Assembly (NCBI GenBank): GCA_009760855.2
Contig: WPIO01000003.1
Coordinates: forward strand, 7,271,001-7,335,000
Direction of reading: 5' to 3'
Length of the DNA: 64,000 nt
DNA from: Cristatella mucedo
Taxonomy: Eukaryota > Bryozoa > Phylactolaemata > Cristatellidae
Shown here in pieces: positions 22,458 through 34,476 of this stretch (position 1 is the first letter of the stretch; every line of letters begins with the position of its first letter). Below the pieces are notes generated by a model. That model saw only the letters and a program-made list of their open reading frames with translations, had not been told where the DNA came from and made no database searches. A program made the translations under genes and the position numbers.

Positions 22458-24176
22458 ATGCACATTCGTGCCTCCATTAAGCCCCCTCCGACCGAAGCAA
22501 TCGCCGTTCCTCAACCTGTGACCTTCCTTAAAAGGTTCTCCAACGTTTCTGCAAGCGATGTGGCTGCCTTAAAAAGGTCTAGCAAAGAGAGCTCGTCTAC
22601 TGAAGACCCTATATCTTCATCTCTGTGATCTTCACTAGCAGACCAACTTAGCCCTGCCATAACCAAGATTTTTAATACTTCTTTGGGAAGAGGGGTAGTC
22701 CCCAAGTCCTTCAAATCGGAAATCGTTAGACCTATTCTTAAAAAGCCTGGATTAGACACAGAGGTCCTAGCAAACTATTGCCCAGTTTCCCTTCTTCCGT
22801 TCTTATCAAAGATTCTTGAAAACATTGTTGCTAAGCAGCTGGTTGAACATCTTGAAAATCATAGAATGTTAGAAACATTTCAATCAGGGTTCAAGAGGCA
22901 GCACTCTACTGAAACTGCTCTCCTCCGTGTTAACAATGACATTCTACGTGGCAACGACGTCGGGATTGTCACTGCCCTAGCTCTGCAAGATCTTTCTGCA
23001 GCCTTCAACACCATTGATCACGAAGTTTTGCTTGGACGATTGAGAACAACGATCGGTCTGGCAGACGAAGTACTGGCTTGGTTTAAATCATACTTGTCTG
23101 ATCGTGTTCAACCCGTGTCGTGTGGGAGTCAGGTCTAAGACACGAGAAGGGTCACCAGTGGAGTCCCTCAAGGGTCTGTACTTGGTCCCTTGCTGTTCTC
23201 CATTTATACACAACCTCTGAGAAAAGTGATTAAGGCCCGTGGAATAGGATATCACTTCTATGCTGACGATACTCAGTTGCATTTGTCATTCAAACCGTCA
23301 GAATCTGCTGCGGCAACTGAGAAATTGATTGCTTGCCTTGCTGATATTCGATTCTGGATGTCGGAAAACATCCTGAAATTAAATGATGATAAAATCGAAC
23401 TGCTGCTCATAGGACACCCTAAGCGTGTGGCTGGATTAAAAGGCTTTGCTGTTCTAATAGGTTATGCTATTGTGCGACCATCACCACGTACTCGAAATTT
23501 AGGTGTCGTGTTCTACAGCTGCCTCAATTTCAAAAGCTTCATTCAGAAGACTGCCTCTGTAGCTAGCCATCACATCCGATCCCTATCCAAGATTAGGAGG
23601 TGTCTTCCACAGTGGCTTGTAAAAAATTTAACTAGCTCTTTAGTTCTGTCTTGGCTTGATTATTGTAATTCCCTTTTGGCTGGGCTGCCAAAGAAAGCTA
23701 TTATGCCACTACAGCGGACAATGAATATGGCTGCAAGGCTAGTCTTCAAGTCCCAGCGGTTTGAGCACGTGTCTCCTTTGCTGAAAGAGCTAGGACGGTT
23801 GCCGGTTGAGCAAAGGATACAGAGCAAAGTTCTTACGCTGACCCACAAGGCCCGCTACGGCTTGGCTCCTTCGCACCTAGCTGAACTGCTGCATCAGTTT
23901 CAGCCTGTTCGCGCCGTCAGGTCCTGTGTGGACAATAAATTAGCTGTCCTATTCCTCCGCTTAACGACAGTTGGCGACAGAAGCTTTGGCTCTGCAGGTC
24001 ATAGACGGTGGAACTCACTTCCACAATTCTTACGCAACTACAACTACTCTCCTACTGCCGACTATGGCTCATCCTTTTCAGCGGTCCTGAGCTGCTACTT
24101 CCATGCTACTCACTACCTCAACTGCTCACCTGACTCTGCTATGCTTCCCACTTTCTCTTTGTTGCGTGAGACTTAG
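22458..24176 (+). pseudogene. LINE family C reverse transcriptase, two in-frame stops
   Basis: A single frame runs from about 22458 to 24176 and is broken by a TGA at 22626-22628 (a Trp codon in the copy at 51.5 kb) and a TAA at 23136-23138. Motifs in order: GRGVVPKSFKSEIVRPILKK, a PVSLLPFLSKILENIV block, FQSGFKRQHSTETALL, the motif A region [31 protein letters not shown], the catalytic [11 protein letters not shown], and [20 protein letters not shown]. The end is [14 protein letters not shown] and a Ser/Leu-rich tail to the stop. No frameshift is needed, so only point mutations have silenced this piece. Confidence 0.92.
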
Positions 24177-24308
24177 TCTGTTGGCTACCGAATGCGTACC
24201 AAAAGACGCTTAGGCTGTGAGTGCGCTATACAAAACTCTCCTGCGTAACACCAACATGGTCTTTATGACTTTGTGGAGTTACAGACGGAGATACATTACA
24301 TTACATTA
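22458..24308 (+). mobile_element. LINE family C (L2/CR1-type), 5'-truncated
   Basis: Second LINE family. It holds the RT and C-terminal region plus a 3' UTR ending in a short (ACATT)n tail (about 24290-24308), distinct from the (ATT)n tail of family A. The 5' break is near 22458, just before the RT. Copies or fragments lie at 14886, 16345, 35536, 44345 and 50213-53642. Confidence 0.9.
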
Positions 24309-26150
24309 CCCAGCATGGGATCGGGGCGGCGGCGGCTTCCGCGTCGGAGCTCTGTGCAATCCAAATAGCCGTCCTCCGAATTCAAATCAAGGATCCCAGG
24401 TGCGATGATAATAGACTCCGTAGGTATCACTGCCCCGGCGGCAGTAAATTGCATTATCTCAAACGAATGTACAGTTGTTGAACGTGAGTTCCTTCTCGTT
24501 GGCCGGGCTAGATGGGGCATGTTGCGACAAGTGTAAACATACGCATGTCAAGTAAAGGAAGCACAACTAGCCCTGGATAGCCGTTTGTCGATGCTGGGCC
24601 CCTTCCCTAAAGGGCGGAGTCTAGCTTCAAATGTTTAGGTTTACGCTTTTGGATGTTTATAAATAGCAGTCGGTGAAATTACCTCGAGAAGACGTGTCAT
24701 AGTTTAGAAAAGAAATCTACGAAATTCGTCATAGTTTCAAGTGGTGTCCTTTTAGGGATGAGTAGCTTTTATTTACAAAGTTCGCCAGGGAAACATTGCT
24801 CCATTTGCATTGCATTCGCAGAAGGTGATATAAGTAAGCTCGATGGACTACTTCGTGTGAACATGTCTCACAAAATATTTTGTTACTATGTGTTGGTCAT
24901 TTTTGATCAAAACTTGGGATTGAATATTTAACTTGATTGTCGTTTAGCAGGCAGACTTACAAAGACTTTAAAACGTGGACCAACTTGTTCGTACTTGCCC
25001 CTTTAGAAGTTGCTTTCAGTCCATTTCAGCTGCAAAACAATCCGCGCGACGAGCGATGGCGGCGAAGTTTCATCAAAATTTGGAATTGTGCAGTTTCAGA
25101 TAGCACTCTTAAATATACCGGGCTTATTTCAGTTGTCTGCTCGCATTCCTTGAAAAATCCTTAACCGGCTGCAATAGTTTTCATTTAACAGTGAGCTCTC
25201 TACAAGAGCTATTGTTCTCACCAAACCAAGGGCTCGATGGTGGCAGCGTTGGTGGTCGGCGTCGAGCTGGAAAGTTAGATCGCCATCGCCTCTTCAGCGA
25301 CGGAAGTCTGATTCGCTGAATGTATATGCCGAATTTCAACGCTGCAGTAAAACCACGCGTGTTTCATCGGTCCAGCGTCTTTATCTTGAGCATTTCTTCG
25401 GTGGCAAGACGGTTGATCTCTCAAGAGATCCACCTCTGCTAGCGCCGTGCCCTCGCTGCTTACGAAGTGGCTTGGGTGATGGCGCTGTAACCATGGAAAC
25501 AGCAAGATGGCCCGAGCTCGCAGCGGCCAGCGGCAGGCGTCACTGCTTTAATGCCAGGCATCAGTTGGTTCTTGGGGGACTGCGGAGTCCGCTGTACCGT
25601 GACACCGTACTACTATTGCGAAAGTCACGGAGAGGAGATCTGGGACGAAATAATGCACTCGATTCTTCCGGACTAGGTGGCCATCACGGCCACTAGATTC
25701 AGCGTGGCTTCCTTCGATTGGTAATAAACTGCGTGCCGTGTTGTCGACTAGGTCTGCACATACGAATGCATCTGCGAATACGTATGCATTACTGGTAAGG
25801 TTCCGATAGCGTGCTCTCGCCATTCGCGCAAATCGAAGGCAACCCCTCACTGCGCCCCGCCCAGCATTCGCTTCTTAAACTTCGACTCACTCCCTCTTTT
25901 AGGAATGGCGCACACGACTGCTCAAAAGACGAGAGGTTCACGTCGGAGAATCAAGATTTTTGATATAAACAAACATGCACTTCATGCACAGCGAGCGTCA
26001 GCGAAGCCGCTCTCAACAAATCGAGACAGCGAATCCATCGCGCCGCCGCGCATCGTGCACGGACGTCCGTCCGAGAGGCGGCGGGCGAACGGCCTAGTGC
26101 ACTCCGCCCGACCTAGGGGAGCTCCGATGCAGCGTGCGTCGAACGCGGCT
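24309..26150. other. Intergenic, no gene recognised
   Basis: No domains or repeats recognised. Sequence becomes GC-rich from about 26.0 kb, on the 3' side of receptor gene 1. No AATAAA in the receptor's sense (TTTATT on plus) was seen in the first few hundred bases after its stop. Confidence 0.45.
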
Positions 26151-26203
26151 GCAGCGCGCCGCCGCGCAACTTCCGTCGGGCCGCCGCGCGGAGCAGCCGC
26201 GCC

Positions 26204-27529
26204 CTACTTTTGCGTCATCGACGTCTCTACATCGCCGCCGACGGACCTGCTGCCAGCGGCGTCATTGGCGAAGTAGGCACATCGCAGGAACGTCTGGCAG
26301 AATGTCTCCCGAAAGCGGCGCATCATGAACGTGTAGAGGAAGAAGTTGACCGACATGGCGAGCAGCGTGCCCGTGTTGATGAGGTCGCCGAGCAGCTCGT
26401 ACACGTACGAGTACTCGTGTCCCGAGCAGATGAAGGCGAGCATGACGCCCTGCGGCAGCTCGACCGCCAGCCACACGGCGACTACCGCCAGGAGCACGCA
26501 CGTGGCGCGACGCTGCTCGCGCGACCGCCGCCCCGACGACGACGCAGCGGCGGCGGAGGCAGCTGTCGCGTCCGCGTCGCCGCCCGGCGCCGCCTTTCGC
26601 GCTGCCGCCGCCGCCGCCGAGGGCAACGACGACGAGCGGCGGGGGCGGGGCGCGACGCCGCTGACGAGCGACGAGCGGCGGCGCTCGATGCCGCTCATGG
26701 CGCTCACGAGCAGGCACGTGAAGACGGCGAGCAGCACGGCGGGCGCCATCTTGCCAGCGGCGGCAAACAGCCAGGACGAGGCGCTCACGAGGCGCATCTC
26801 GCCCTCGGCGAGGGGTGAGTAGCCGAGCGCCCACCAGCCGGTCGGCTCCACCAGCGACGGCGGCAGGCAGTAGGGAAAGTAAAAGACGGCGTCGGCCGCC
26901 GGCTTGACGGCCGTCGTCAGCCACGATGGCAGCAGCAAGGCGACGGAGCCGCAGACGATCGCAGCGCTCGCCTCCTTGGCGCGTCGCAGCGTGCACAGGC
27001 GCTCGCCGACCACGTGGTGGCAGATGCTGACGTAGCGGCACGCCGCGACGGCCACCGTCGCCCAGGCGGCCACCGTCTGGCAGAGCACCGAGGCCGCGTT
27101 GGCGACCAGCTGGTACCAGAGCGCCGCCTCGCGGCGGTCGAACACGGCGGCGGAGACGACGAAGCGCTCGTCGCGCATGACGTAAAAGTAGATGGCCGCC
27201 GGCAGCTGCAGGCCGACGATGCCCATTTCGGCGGCGGCGACGACCGTCAGCAGCCAGTTGACGGGCGACAACATCTGCCGGCGCGTGAGCACGACGATGT
27301 TGGTGGCGTTCAGCAGGACGCCGACGCAGCAGAGAGCGCACGCCAGGTAGCCGTAGGCGCTGCGGTACTTGGCCTGGAAGTGCATCAGCGACGAGTCGCA
27401 CGGGTTGAAATGGTAGCCCGACGTGCCGTTGTCGTCCGACGCGTTGGCAAGCGCGTGCGCGTCCTCATGCGCGCCGCCGCCGCCGAGGGCTGTGGCAGCG
27501 GCGGAGTAATCGGCGGTCGGCGTCCACAT
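26204..27529 (-). CDS. DmsR/FMRFamide-receptor-like GPCR 1
   Basis: A 441-residue seven-transmembrane receptor, probably a plasma-membrane neuropeptide receptor. The extracellular N-terminus (1-57) has N-glycosylation sequons NAS (29) and NGT (34). TM1 is about 58-81 (GVLLNATNIVVL), TM2 about 88-117 and TM3 about 138-163, ending in CRYVSI (165 = the Arg of the DRY position). TM4 is about 187-207 and TM5 about 252-278. A basic, Ala/Ser-rich loop 3 spans 281-343. TM6 is about 344-367 (AVELPQGVML) and TM7 about 377-400 with NFFLYTFMMRRFRETF in place of NPxxY. The ExPxG pattern in TM6, the LGDLI segment and NFxLYxxMxxxFRxTF are shared with the myosuppressin receptor/Srw group. TM3 lacks the usual disulphide Cys, as I recall for that group. 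TM2 has Glu101 where Asp 2.50 is normal. The start is the first ATG in the open frame. TTTCAG sits just before AAGATG, so a 5' UTR intron (or trans-splice) acceptor is possible. The ligand is not predictable. Confidence 0.88.
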   Translation of the reverse strand: MWTPTADYSAAATALGGGGAHEDAHALANASDDNGTSGYHFNPCDSSLMHFQAKYRSAYGYLACALCCVGVLLNATNIVVLTRRQMLSPVNWLLTVVAAAEMGIVGLQLPAAIYFYVMRDERFVVSAAVFDRREAALWYQLVANAASVLCQTVAAWATVAVAACRYVSICHHVVGERLCTLRRAKEASAAIVCGSVALLLPSWLTTAVKPAADAVFYFPYCLPPSLVEPTGWWALGYSPLAEGEMRLVSASSWLFAAAGKMAPAVLLAVFTCLLVSAMSGIERRRSSLVSGVAPRPRRSSSLPSAAAAAARKAAPGGDADATAASAAAASSSGRRSREQRRATCVLLAVVAVWLAVELPQGVMLAFICSGHEYSYVYELLGDLINTGTLLAMSVNFFLYTFMMRRFRETFCQTFLRCAYFANDAAGSRSVGGDVETSMTQK

Positions 27530-27818
27530 CTTCTGAAACGTCAGGGAGGAGAGAGCATCGTCAGCAGAGGCGGCGCTCGCTCGCTCGCTCGCTCGGCCAG
27601 CAACTGGGCGTCCGTGGCGGGCGACCGGAGCGCTCGCCGGCCTCCGTCGCCGCAGCAGCCGCCGCCGGGAGTGCCTTCGCGAGTTCGCTGTCAAGGTCGG
27701 AGGCGCCGCTCGATTAGCATCGATCTAATCGGGACTCGGCGACACGAGCTAATTTGCTCTAGGGAAAAAGAGGAGCAGAATCCGACGAGATCGGCTCGTC
27801 GGCGAGTCGATGAGAGCC

Positions 27819-27849
27819 GCCTTCGTCGTCGTCGTCGTCGTCGTCGTCG
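27819..27849. repeat. (CGT)n triplet run
   Basis: About ten CGT/TCG units, some 290 bp upstream of the receptor 1 start. Confidence 0.9.
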
Positions 27850-28229
27850 GTCACCTGCGCGCTCCGCCGTCGCGCGCCCGCGTCCGGCAGTGGCGGAAGG
27901 GTCGGTGGGCCGCCAGTCGACGCCCGACCGGCCGCTAGCCAGCCAGCCAGCCGGTCCGCCTGCCGACGACTGCCGGCGAGCCGGGCGTTTCGACGCCGCG
28001 CCGCGCGCGGCCGGACGCGCACGGGCCGGAAAGGGGGACGACTCGAGCCGCCGGGGCCCCGCCGGTCGTGCTGGATGGGCCGCGACCGGTGAGCACGATT
28101 ACTCTTGAGACTGAACAGAAAAGCAGACCGACGCGTTCCCAGTCGGGCGAGCCGCACAGCGCTCGGCGTACGCAAGCGGGTGCTCGACTAGGTGGTGGTG
28201 GTGGGTGGGGTGGAGCTGGGACGACCGGC

Positions 28230-28984
28230 ACCTTTCGCCTCCGCCACCGCCGCCGCCGCCGCAGCCGCCGCCGCAGCCGCCTCGGCGAATTGACCTATCG
28301 CTACCGATCGCGCAGGCCGGGTTCCAATGCGCTGGGTGGCGGCGCGCCTACCTGCCACTGTCGCACCCACCCCAGCGCTAGCAGCAGCGGCGGCTATCGG
28401 TCGCGCGCGAGCGAGCCTCGAGGCTTCCGGCCTTCCCGTCCGTCAGCGGCGGCGGCGGGCGGCTAGGTGGTGGTGGTGGTGGTGGTGTTTTAGCCGGATC
28501 GTCGTGAACTAGCAGGCGCGGGCCGCCGGCACGCGAGACACCTCCGCGCGGCTCCGAAGTCGCCTCAGCGTGCGCCCGAGGCCGGCGCTCGAACCTCAGC
28601 CGCCGCCGCCGCCGCCGCCGACGCCGCCGCCAGCAGCACGCCGGCAGCGACCGCGGTGCGCCGGTAGCAGCCGTGCGGCGTGCAGCCCAGAGCGGTAGCC
28701 GCGGCGGCGGCGTGCAGCCGCGGCACCGGCGGCACGCCGGATATGAGAGCAGCGACCTGCGCTTTCGCTGCGACCACGGCGCGCCACGGCGGCTGCGGCA
28801 GCAGGCCACCCGTCGAAATCGCACTGCGCTAATGGCCGCCGCGCTCGCCTGAGGCTGCGGCCATGGTTCGCTATCGCGTCTCCTTCCGCTTCTTTGTAAG
28901 TGCGCTCAGAGCTCAGCCGCTCCGACAGAGGAGCAGCCGGAAGCACCGTGCGAGCACGCAAAACGGATGCGATGCCGCGAGCGA

Positions 28985-29016
<32 letters not shown>

Positions 29017-29025
29017 TTACTCGCG
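28230..29025. repeat. Cluster of short CCG/CGG and GGT triplet runs
   Basis: (CCG)n runs at about 28240-28280, 28600-28625 and 28988-29015, and (GGT)n at 28465-28488. All are short and in the GC-rich upstream region of receptor 1. Confidence 0.8.
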
Positions 29026-30001
29026 CTCCGCTCGGCGTCCGGCGTCGGGCCGACGTCCTGGCGCTCTCCCTCGCTCTCGCTCCGAGCCAACGACCGCCCT
29101 TCGTCAGCGCCACCAGCGCGCAGCAACGCCCACGCTCTTAGCGGACGCAGTGCGGGCGCGTTTGCCCGTCGGTTCAAAGCCTGCCAGCAGCAGCGGCGGC
29201 GGCCGGCGACTGGCGGCGCGTCCGCGGGCGGGCCGCCGCTCGTGCAGGCCTGCTGCGCCGCGCCTCGCGCGCCAGGCCGCGAGCTGCTCGCGTGCCAACT
29301 ATGTTTAGCCCCGCTGACGATTGGAGTCTCTGTTTAGCCATTACCGGGCGCTTTGCTTATCCAACGAGCGGAGCTGAGAGGGCGTCGTCTTGCCAGCACG
29401 CGGGCACCACATGGCCGCCCGTGACCGCGCGCCGAGCCGCGGGTAAAGGGTGCGCCTCCGGCCGCGGCGAGCGCGGACCTTAGCGTCGACGCCTGGGCGC
29501 CGCCTCCGGCGGCTGACGGACGGACGAGCGTAGGAGCCGAGCGAACGAGATGGAAAAATCGCCGGGGCCGGAAACGCCGGGTCACTCGATCGAGGAGTGA
29601 CGGCGGAGCTCTCGAGCGTCCGATCGGCAGTGCGACCCGCGGTGAGCGCCGAAAGTGAGCACTGACGGTACGACGCGAGAGACGCGTATTCGCGCACGCG
29701 CTCGCTCGTCAAGCGCCTGCACCTGCACGAGTGCTCGATCGCAGCCGAATGATGCCCGCGATGCTGCGAACGATTGCCTACCATTCCTCCCCCTCACCTG
29801 TCCACCGGCATGGGGGCGGGGGCTAGGTAGGCGTGACAGCTGTCACGTGAGCTCAGCGGTATGGCGAGCTTGCCGCCCGTCCGCCGCTCTGATTTTCTTT
29901 TCTACAGTATTCGGCAACCGATAGCCGGTCGTGACTCCAACTGCCGACGGAATGCGCACGACATTGAAACACCTAGCGGTACTAAGAGAATGGCAGCGAC
30001 G

Positions 30002-30028
30002 GAGAGAGAGAGAGAGAGAGAGAGAGGG
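30002..30028. repeat. (GA)n microsatellite
   Basis: About 13 GA units. Confidence 0.95.
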
Positions 30029-30449
30029 TATCCCAGATACAGAGAGCCTCGGATTGTATAACTTGGGCGGCTTCTTTTTTAGACGTAATAAGGTCAGCGA
30101 TCGGCGTACGGATCCATCACCTGCACCCGTCGGCGACGCAATTGAGTTTGGTATATCTATTGTCGCTTTTATTAGACATAGCGGAAGCTACCTTGCGAAT
30201 CAGCTTCCTTCGAAATTGAGAGATCATGCTCGAACATTCGTCGGTCCGACATCTTGTAGCGCAGCTTCAAAAATTTCAAGTCTGTCAGTGATACATTCGT
30301 CAGTGCTTACGCGTTTTTTCAATAGTCGAGAAGTACTGCAAGATCGACGGCAGCGTTGCAGTCTACAGTATAACGAGCTGTATGCATGCAATTCATTGCC
30401 AATAAAACTTGCATGCTGAATCGATTTGTATGCAGCAGCGTGGTGCGTC

Positions 30450-30590
30450 GAGCTGGATTGGCCCAGTATTTAAGGTGCTACCCCCGACCTCAGTTTGCCC
30501 GAGGTCCTGGGCTCTGTGTGAAGCACCTGAACAGAGATTGAGTTCTCTTATGGTGTTAAACAAATGAATGGTACTTATTAACTTATTTAC
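30450..30590 (+). mobile_element. SINE type b
   Basis: The tRNA-like head GGATTGGCCCAGTATTTAAG runs into AAGGTGCTACCCCCGACC and a weak B-box (GGTCCTGGGCTC). The tail AGAGATTGAGTTCTCTTATG resembles the LINE family A end. Related to the copy at 17175. Confidence 0.55.
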
Positions 30591-30704
30591 GTATTTACTC
30601 TGCGTTGCATAGTGCAACATCCCTTTTCTGAACGTATTACCGATGACAGACCGCGAGTCCCACTTGTTTGTTTTTCTCACTAAGAAATGATATGGGATTG
30701 TGGT

Positions 30705-30888
30705 CCTGAGCCGTAATGGCACGCACTAGATAAGGCGTTTGCTTCTCACGATCTGGGTCCCGAGGTCGTGAGTTCAAATCCTGCGGTGGGCAATCCTTTA
30801 TTGCCGCTGCAAGCGGTGGTGATAGCAGTAAAGGCTCTTCTGTCGCTGTACAAAAAGAGGCTGCTAAATCAGCTAGTATGTTTTTTTA
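30705..30888 (+). mobile_element. SINE type a
   Basis: A-box region GAGCCGTAATGGCACGCACT. The B-box is GAGTTCAAATCCTGC (one base off consensus). The body is GCCGCTGCAAGCGGTGGTG and the end TCGCTGTACAAAAAGAGGCT, followed by a T-rich tail. It lies about 115 bp after a SINE type b. Confidence 0.85.
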
Positions 30889-31366
30889 AATCTTAAACCG
30901 CACTTACACTGCAATTATGTCATCATTAACTTAATTCACGGCACCGTACACACGGGTTACCTTACTGATATGTTATAACGAACGTACGAGCTTAGGCACT
31001 GCTGTTACGTATCGAGCACTGCACATCTTCACCGAGACCTGCATCACAACCCTACTACCTTCACCTTCGCCTAGACCTGCTCCACATCCTTAAGTAACCG
31101 CTCGGAGATCATGAAGGCTTGTTTGGTCAGTAGCACCACACCAATGCTCGCACGAAAGCGTCACGCACGCACACTCGCACGCGTGCGATGCGACTCGCAT
31201 GCCGCAAATGTGCTCGTGTGCTCCGTTACCCTCACACGCACGCACGTGTGCGCGCACACGCAAACACACACACATGTAACACATTTATACACAAACTCGT
31301 GAAAACATTTTCCGCAGAATGTGGCGACCTCGCCCAGCACTATAGCTAACTCGCCTAACAATAATA

Positions 31367-31436
31367 TCAATAGAAAAACATTTTAAAGTGCCCTCAGATA
31401 CCTCAATCTCTTTCTCGGCACTTTACATACATATAA
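31367..31436 (-). mobile_element. LINE family A (or SINE b) 3' tail fragment
   Basis: AAAGTGCCCTCAGATACCTC and AATCTCTTTCTCGGCACTTT are the inverse of the LINE A terminal 3' UTR, with AATAAT-like sequence beside it. Confidence 0.6.
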
Positions 31437-34380
31437 TCAGAAAATGTGTTGCTGATAAGTTCAGTACAGCCTGCACGCAAGACACGCCTCCGAATTAGTA
31501 CAACGTGAGAGCTACCATCTTGGATGTGCAACAAGGCAAAATTTCGGTGTTCCTACTCACCCAAACGACACAGAACGAAATTTGTACAACAACTTTCTTT
31601 TAAACACTCCTACAGCTACCTTTATGATCCGCAGGAGTCTTTAAATAGAATGTATTAACTGAAAACGCATCCTGACTTACATGTGCCATGTCAGATAACG
31701 CAAGCTTTAAGTGTATACAATGATCTTAAATGTCTTAAATGTTGTAAATTTCGTAGCTCCATGTAGCCAGTTCTAGCCAAGCACTGAAAGCTTGAATGCC
31801 TGACGGTCCGCGTTACAGTCGCGTGCACAATCACATTAACAGTCACGTGAACAGCCAGCGACTCACGCACGCACTTGCCGCCGAAACGTGCTGACGCTCA
31901 GTCGGTCATATTGTGACAGTGCTTGAGATTGTTAGTGGTTTTCATGAGTTACAACGACCAAGTGCAAGATATGTCGTAAGAAACTATTTTGACGGAAAAA
32001 AACGCTCGTCGTTTCAGTTGATGGCGAGCTAGTTGCACCGGGGCACCAAAAACGAACGATTGCTGCCTATTGCTGCGCACCATGGCTAGTGCCGCGCACG
32101 CGATTATTCTACGGCCGTCGATTCAAGTGCCGTGCATTAGCTTCGCCGACTTTGGGCGAAGTCATTTCTTAATTGCTACCGAGCTACCGTCTGGCCACAG
32201 TCTGCACTGCTGCTCGCCGCTGATGCATCAACGACTCGTTAGCCGCGCGCGTTGGGGGCTCCGACTCCACCTCTCTATTGATCGCTCGTACCGCTAGGTG
32301 ACCCCGTGTTTGTGGCCGAGGACTCGCGCTCGGAAGCCGATATGCGGATTGTTCCAAACGCTGGTTAATAAGCGGCGGCACCCGATCGCATCGTTACTAT
32401 CGGCGCCCGCCCGCCTGGAGTGACGGAATGAAGCAAATAATCAGTTCGCGCCCCGCCTCCTTTCACTCTAGTCCATCCTCAATGCAGAAACACTCCGCCT
32501 CCCTCCTATCGCTGCTGCCTGCTGGTCGTGCTGCCGGGAGCACTCGACGAGCGCACCGCCTCGCTGCGTTGGGGGTACTGGCGGCCCACTGAGACAGACC
32601 GGAGACAGACTGCAGACCGTAGCGCTCGCTGGCGTCCGTGAATTCGCTGTTGCTCGGCGACGACGACCAAATTCGACGTCCTTTGCGTCGTCAATAGGTT
32701 TCGGCTCGTTCGGCGAGGGATCAGCACGGCTGACTCTACTGAAATCTATATCGCTGGAGCAGTAAATATAACTTTATTCAGAGAGCGTATAAATGATTTA
32801 GGCGCGCTGGCAGTGGGTCGCCTCAGCCGCCCCGCCCCTAGTGTGAGCTAAGCGGCGGCGTGCCAATCGATGACACGGCCGTTGCCTTTCCCCCTCCGGC
32901 AGCGGGCAATTGAGCCCGCATCTTGGCGTTTCCACATACCGCGTCACTAGGGTCACCGCGTCACTAGCACACGGCTCCTGGAAAAGCTTCCGGAAGCTCA
33001 CCTTGACAGCGAGTTCGCCCAGGCATTGCGAGTGGCCTGGTGACAAGACCCGAGCGCCCACGACGAAGGTCACAGTCACCGCAGCCGACTTTTGCCCTTG
33101 TGCGGGGATATGTAGTGTGTGATGCCAGCGTTCTTGGCATTTCGCCAGTCCGTGGCATTCTTCGGGGCGCACTCGTTATTCTTGAGACGGATAATTACAC
33201 TGACGATGTAATTCGGCGTCCTGTCGTCAATGGAGATGTCCGGGGCTACAACGGACTGTCACTAGCCCTAGGCGAAATGCAGCTGCTGAGTTTCTCCCAC
33301 TACCGGGGGAGTTTCGGATGGACAATATGTTGGTATGAGTCAATACCCGGCCATGCGTGGCCTTGATGCCGCCATCATACACTGGCAGCGGCAAAGCACG
33401 TGCAGCTGAGCTCGGCAGCTCGCCCACAGAATTGAAAACGAAGTGCCTCAGGGACGATTATTTCCTCAAGCTGCAACTCGTCTCCGTCATAAAATCAGGA
33501 GTCAGTTACATCAAGGCCTCTTAAATCCATACGAAAGCGCCATAAAGCACAACGATACACACACACACACACACACACATACACCAACTGTTCTAATCAA
33601 ACCATGACCCAGTCCAACATAAAGGCGTCCACACCCACCATAAATCTTATCAATAAACGTGCCAGTGGTCCTCATTAAATCGTAAGCCTGTCGAACATAG
33701 GAACGACCATACTTCTATTCCTAACCCCGGAGTACTGCAGGAGTACTAAGGTACGAATGTACTGCACTAGCAGTAGTGCACAGCTCACTCCGTGTGCCTA
33801 ATGTGCAACTTCCCAGTTAAACGCAAAGAGAACAGCTGACTGACGATTATAGAAGTTGAGCTTTTATTCTGCCCAACCTTAGAATAAATCATGACTGGTG
33901 TATATTTGATTTAAATTCAAAACCGCGACAGATATCTAGACCATCTCAATCCGGCTGATGTAGCTAGCATGCCAACATTTCAGCCTCTCCGTCATCTCAA
34001 CGAGCCTGACCTTACCGTTGGCAATTACGCTCATCCTGTATCACTGGCGAAAGGCACTGTCGGCTGCTGCCACTGGCCTCGGCCCATCTCAGGGAGAGGG
34101 GGAGCAAGCAGGAGAGGCAGCTTGATTGGGCGCGTCGACCCTCTTTAACTAATAGCCACTCGGAGGAGAGCAAGGGTGTTCTCCATTCATCGCCGAGGTT
34201 TTTCCCCAGCTCTTTTTGGATTCTGGTCTGCCAAGACATCTTCTGACATCTGCCAAGACATCATGTGGCTTGACATTTTAAAAGAAACAAAAACCAGCTG
34301 TTCGTCAGAAATTGCTCCGTCTGTGTGAACTGCCCCCGTGGTGTGCTTTGACGTGCTGGAATCGTCCATGCTATCATCAA
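31437..34380. other. Intergenic, no gene recognised
   Basis: No recognisable domain. A 124-residue minus-strand frame at 32798-33172 and a plus frame at 33040-33366 overlap each other, and neither resembles a known family. A 15-bp tandem duplication (CGCGTCACTAGGGTCAC-like) lies at 32939-32967. Confidence 0.45.
33557..33582. repeat. (AC)n microsatellite
   Basis: About 12 AC units. Confidence 0.95.
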
Positions 34381-34384
34381 CTTA

Positions 34385-34476
34385 TTGACATGCTTCTTTT
34401 CAGCAAGTTCAAAGTGCCAATAAAGAGACTAACCTCTCTTAGGGCGCTACATCAGTATTTGTACTATTAGTATACC
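34385..34476 (+). mobile_element. LINE family A (or SINE b) 3' tail fragment
   Basis: CAGCAAGTTCAAAGTGCC and GACTAACCTCTCTTAGGGCG then CTACATCAGTATT parallel the LINE A terminal 3' UTR. Confidence 0.5.

Larger units (their letters stand above)
26100..29900. promoter_or_regulatory. GC/CpG-rich island around receptor gene 1
   Basis: The sequence is markedly GC- and CpG-rich compared with both flanks. It covers the receptor gene and about 2.3 kb upstream of its start (27530-29800). The upstream part holds only triplet runs and overlapping Arg/Ala/Pro-rich frames on both strands, and is best read as promoter and 5' UTR. No TATA box was identified. Confidence 0.55.

Noticed and set aside
26210-28108. 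Several long open frames antisense to or out of frame with receptor 1
   Set aside because: High GC and CpG content suppress stops. These frames lack domains, whereas the 26204-27529 frame has complete 7TM structure.
29931-30419. 162-codon plus-strand frame
   Set aside because: It lacks an ATG at its head, runs through a GA microsatellite and has no family features.
32798-33366. Minus 124-residue and plus 108-residue frames
   Set aside because: They overlap each other on opposite strands, with no domain or splice support.
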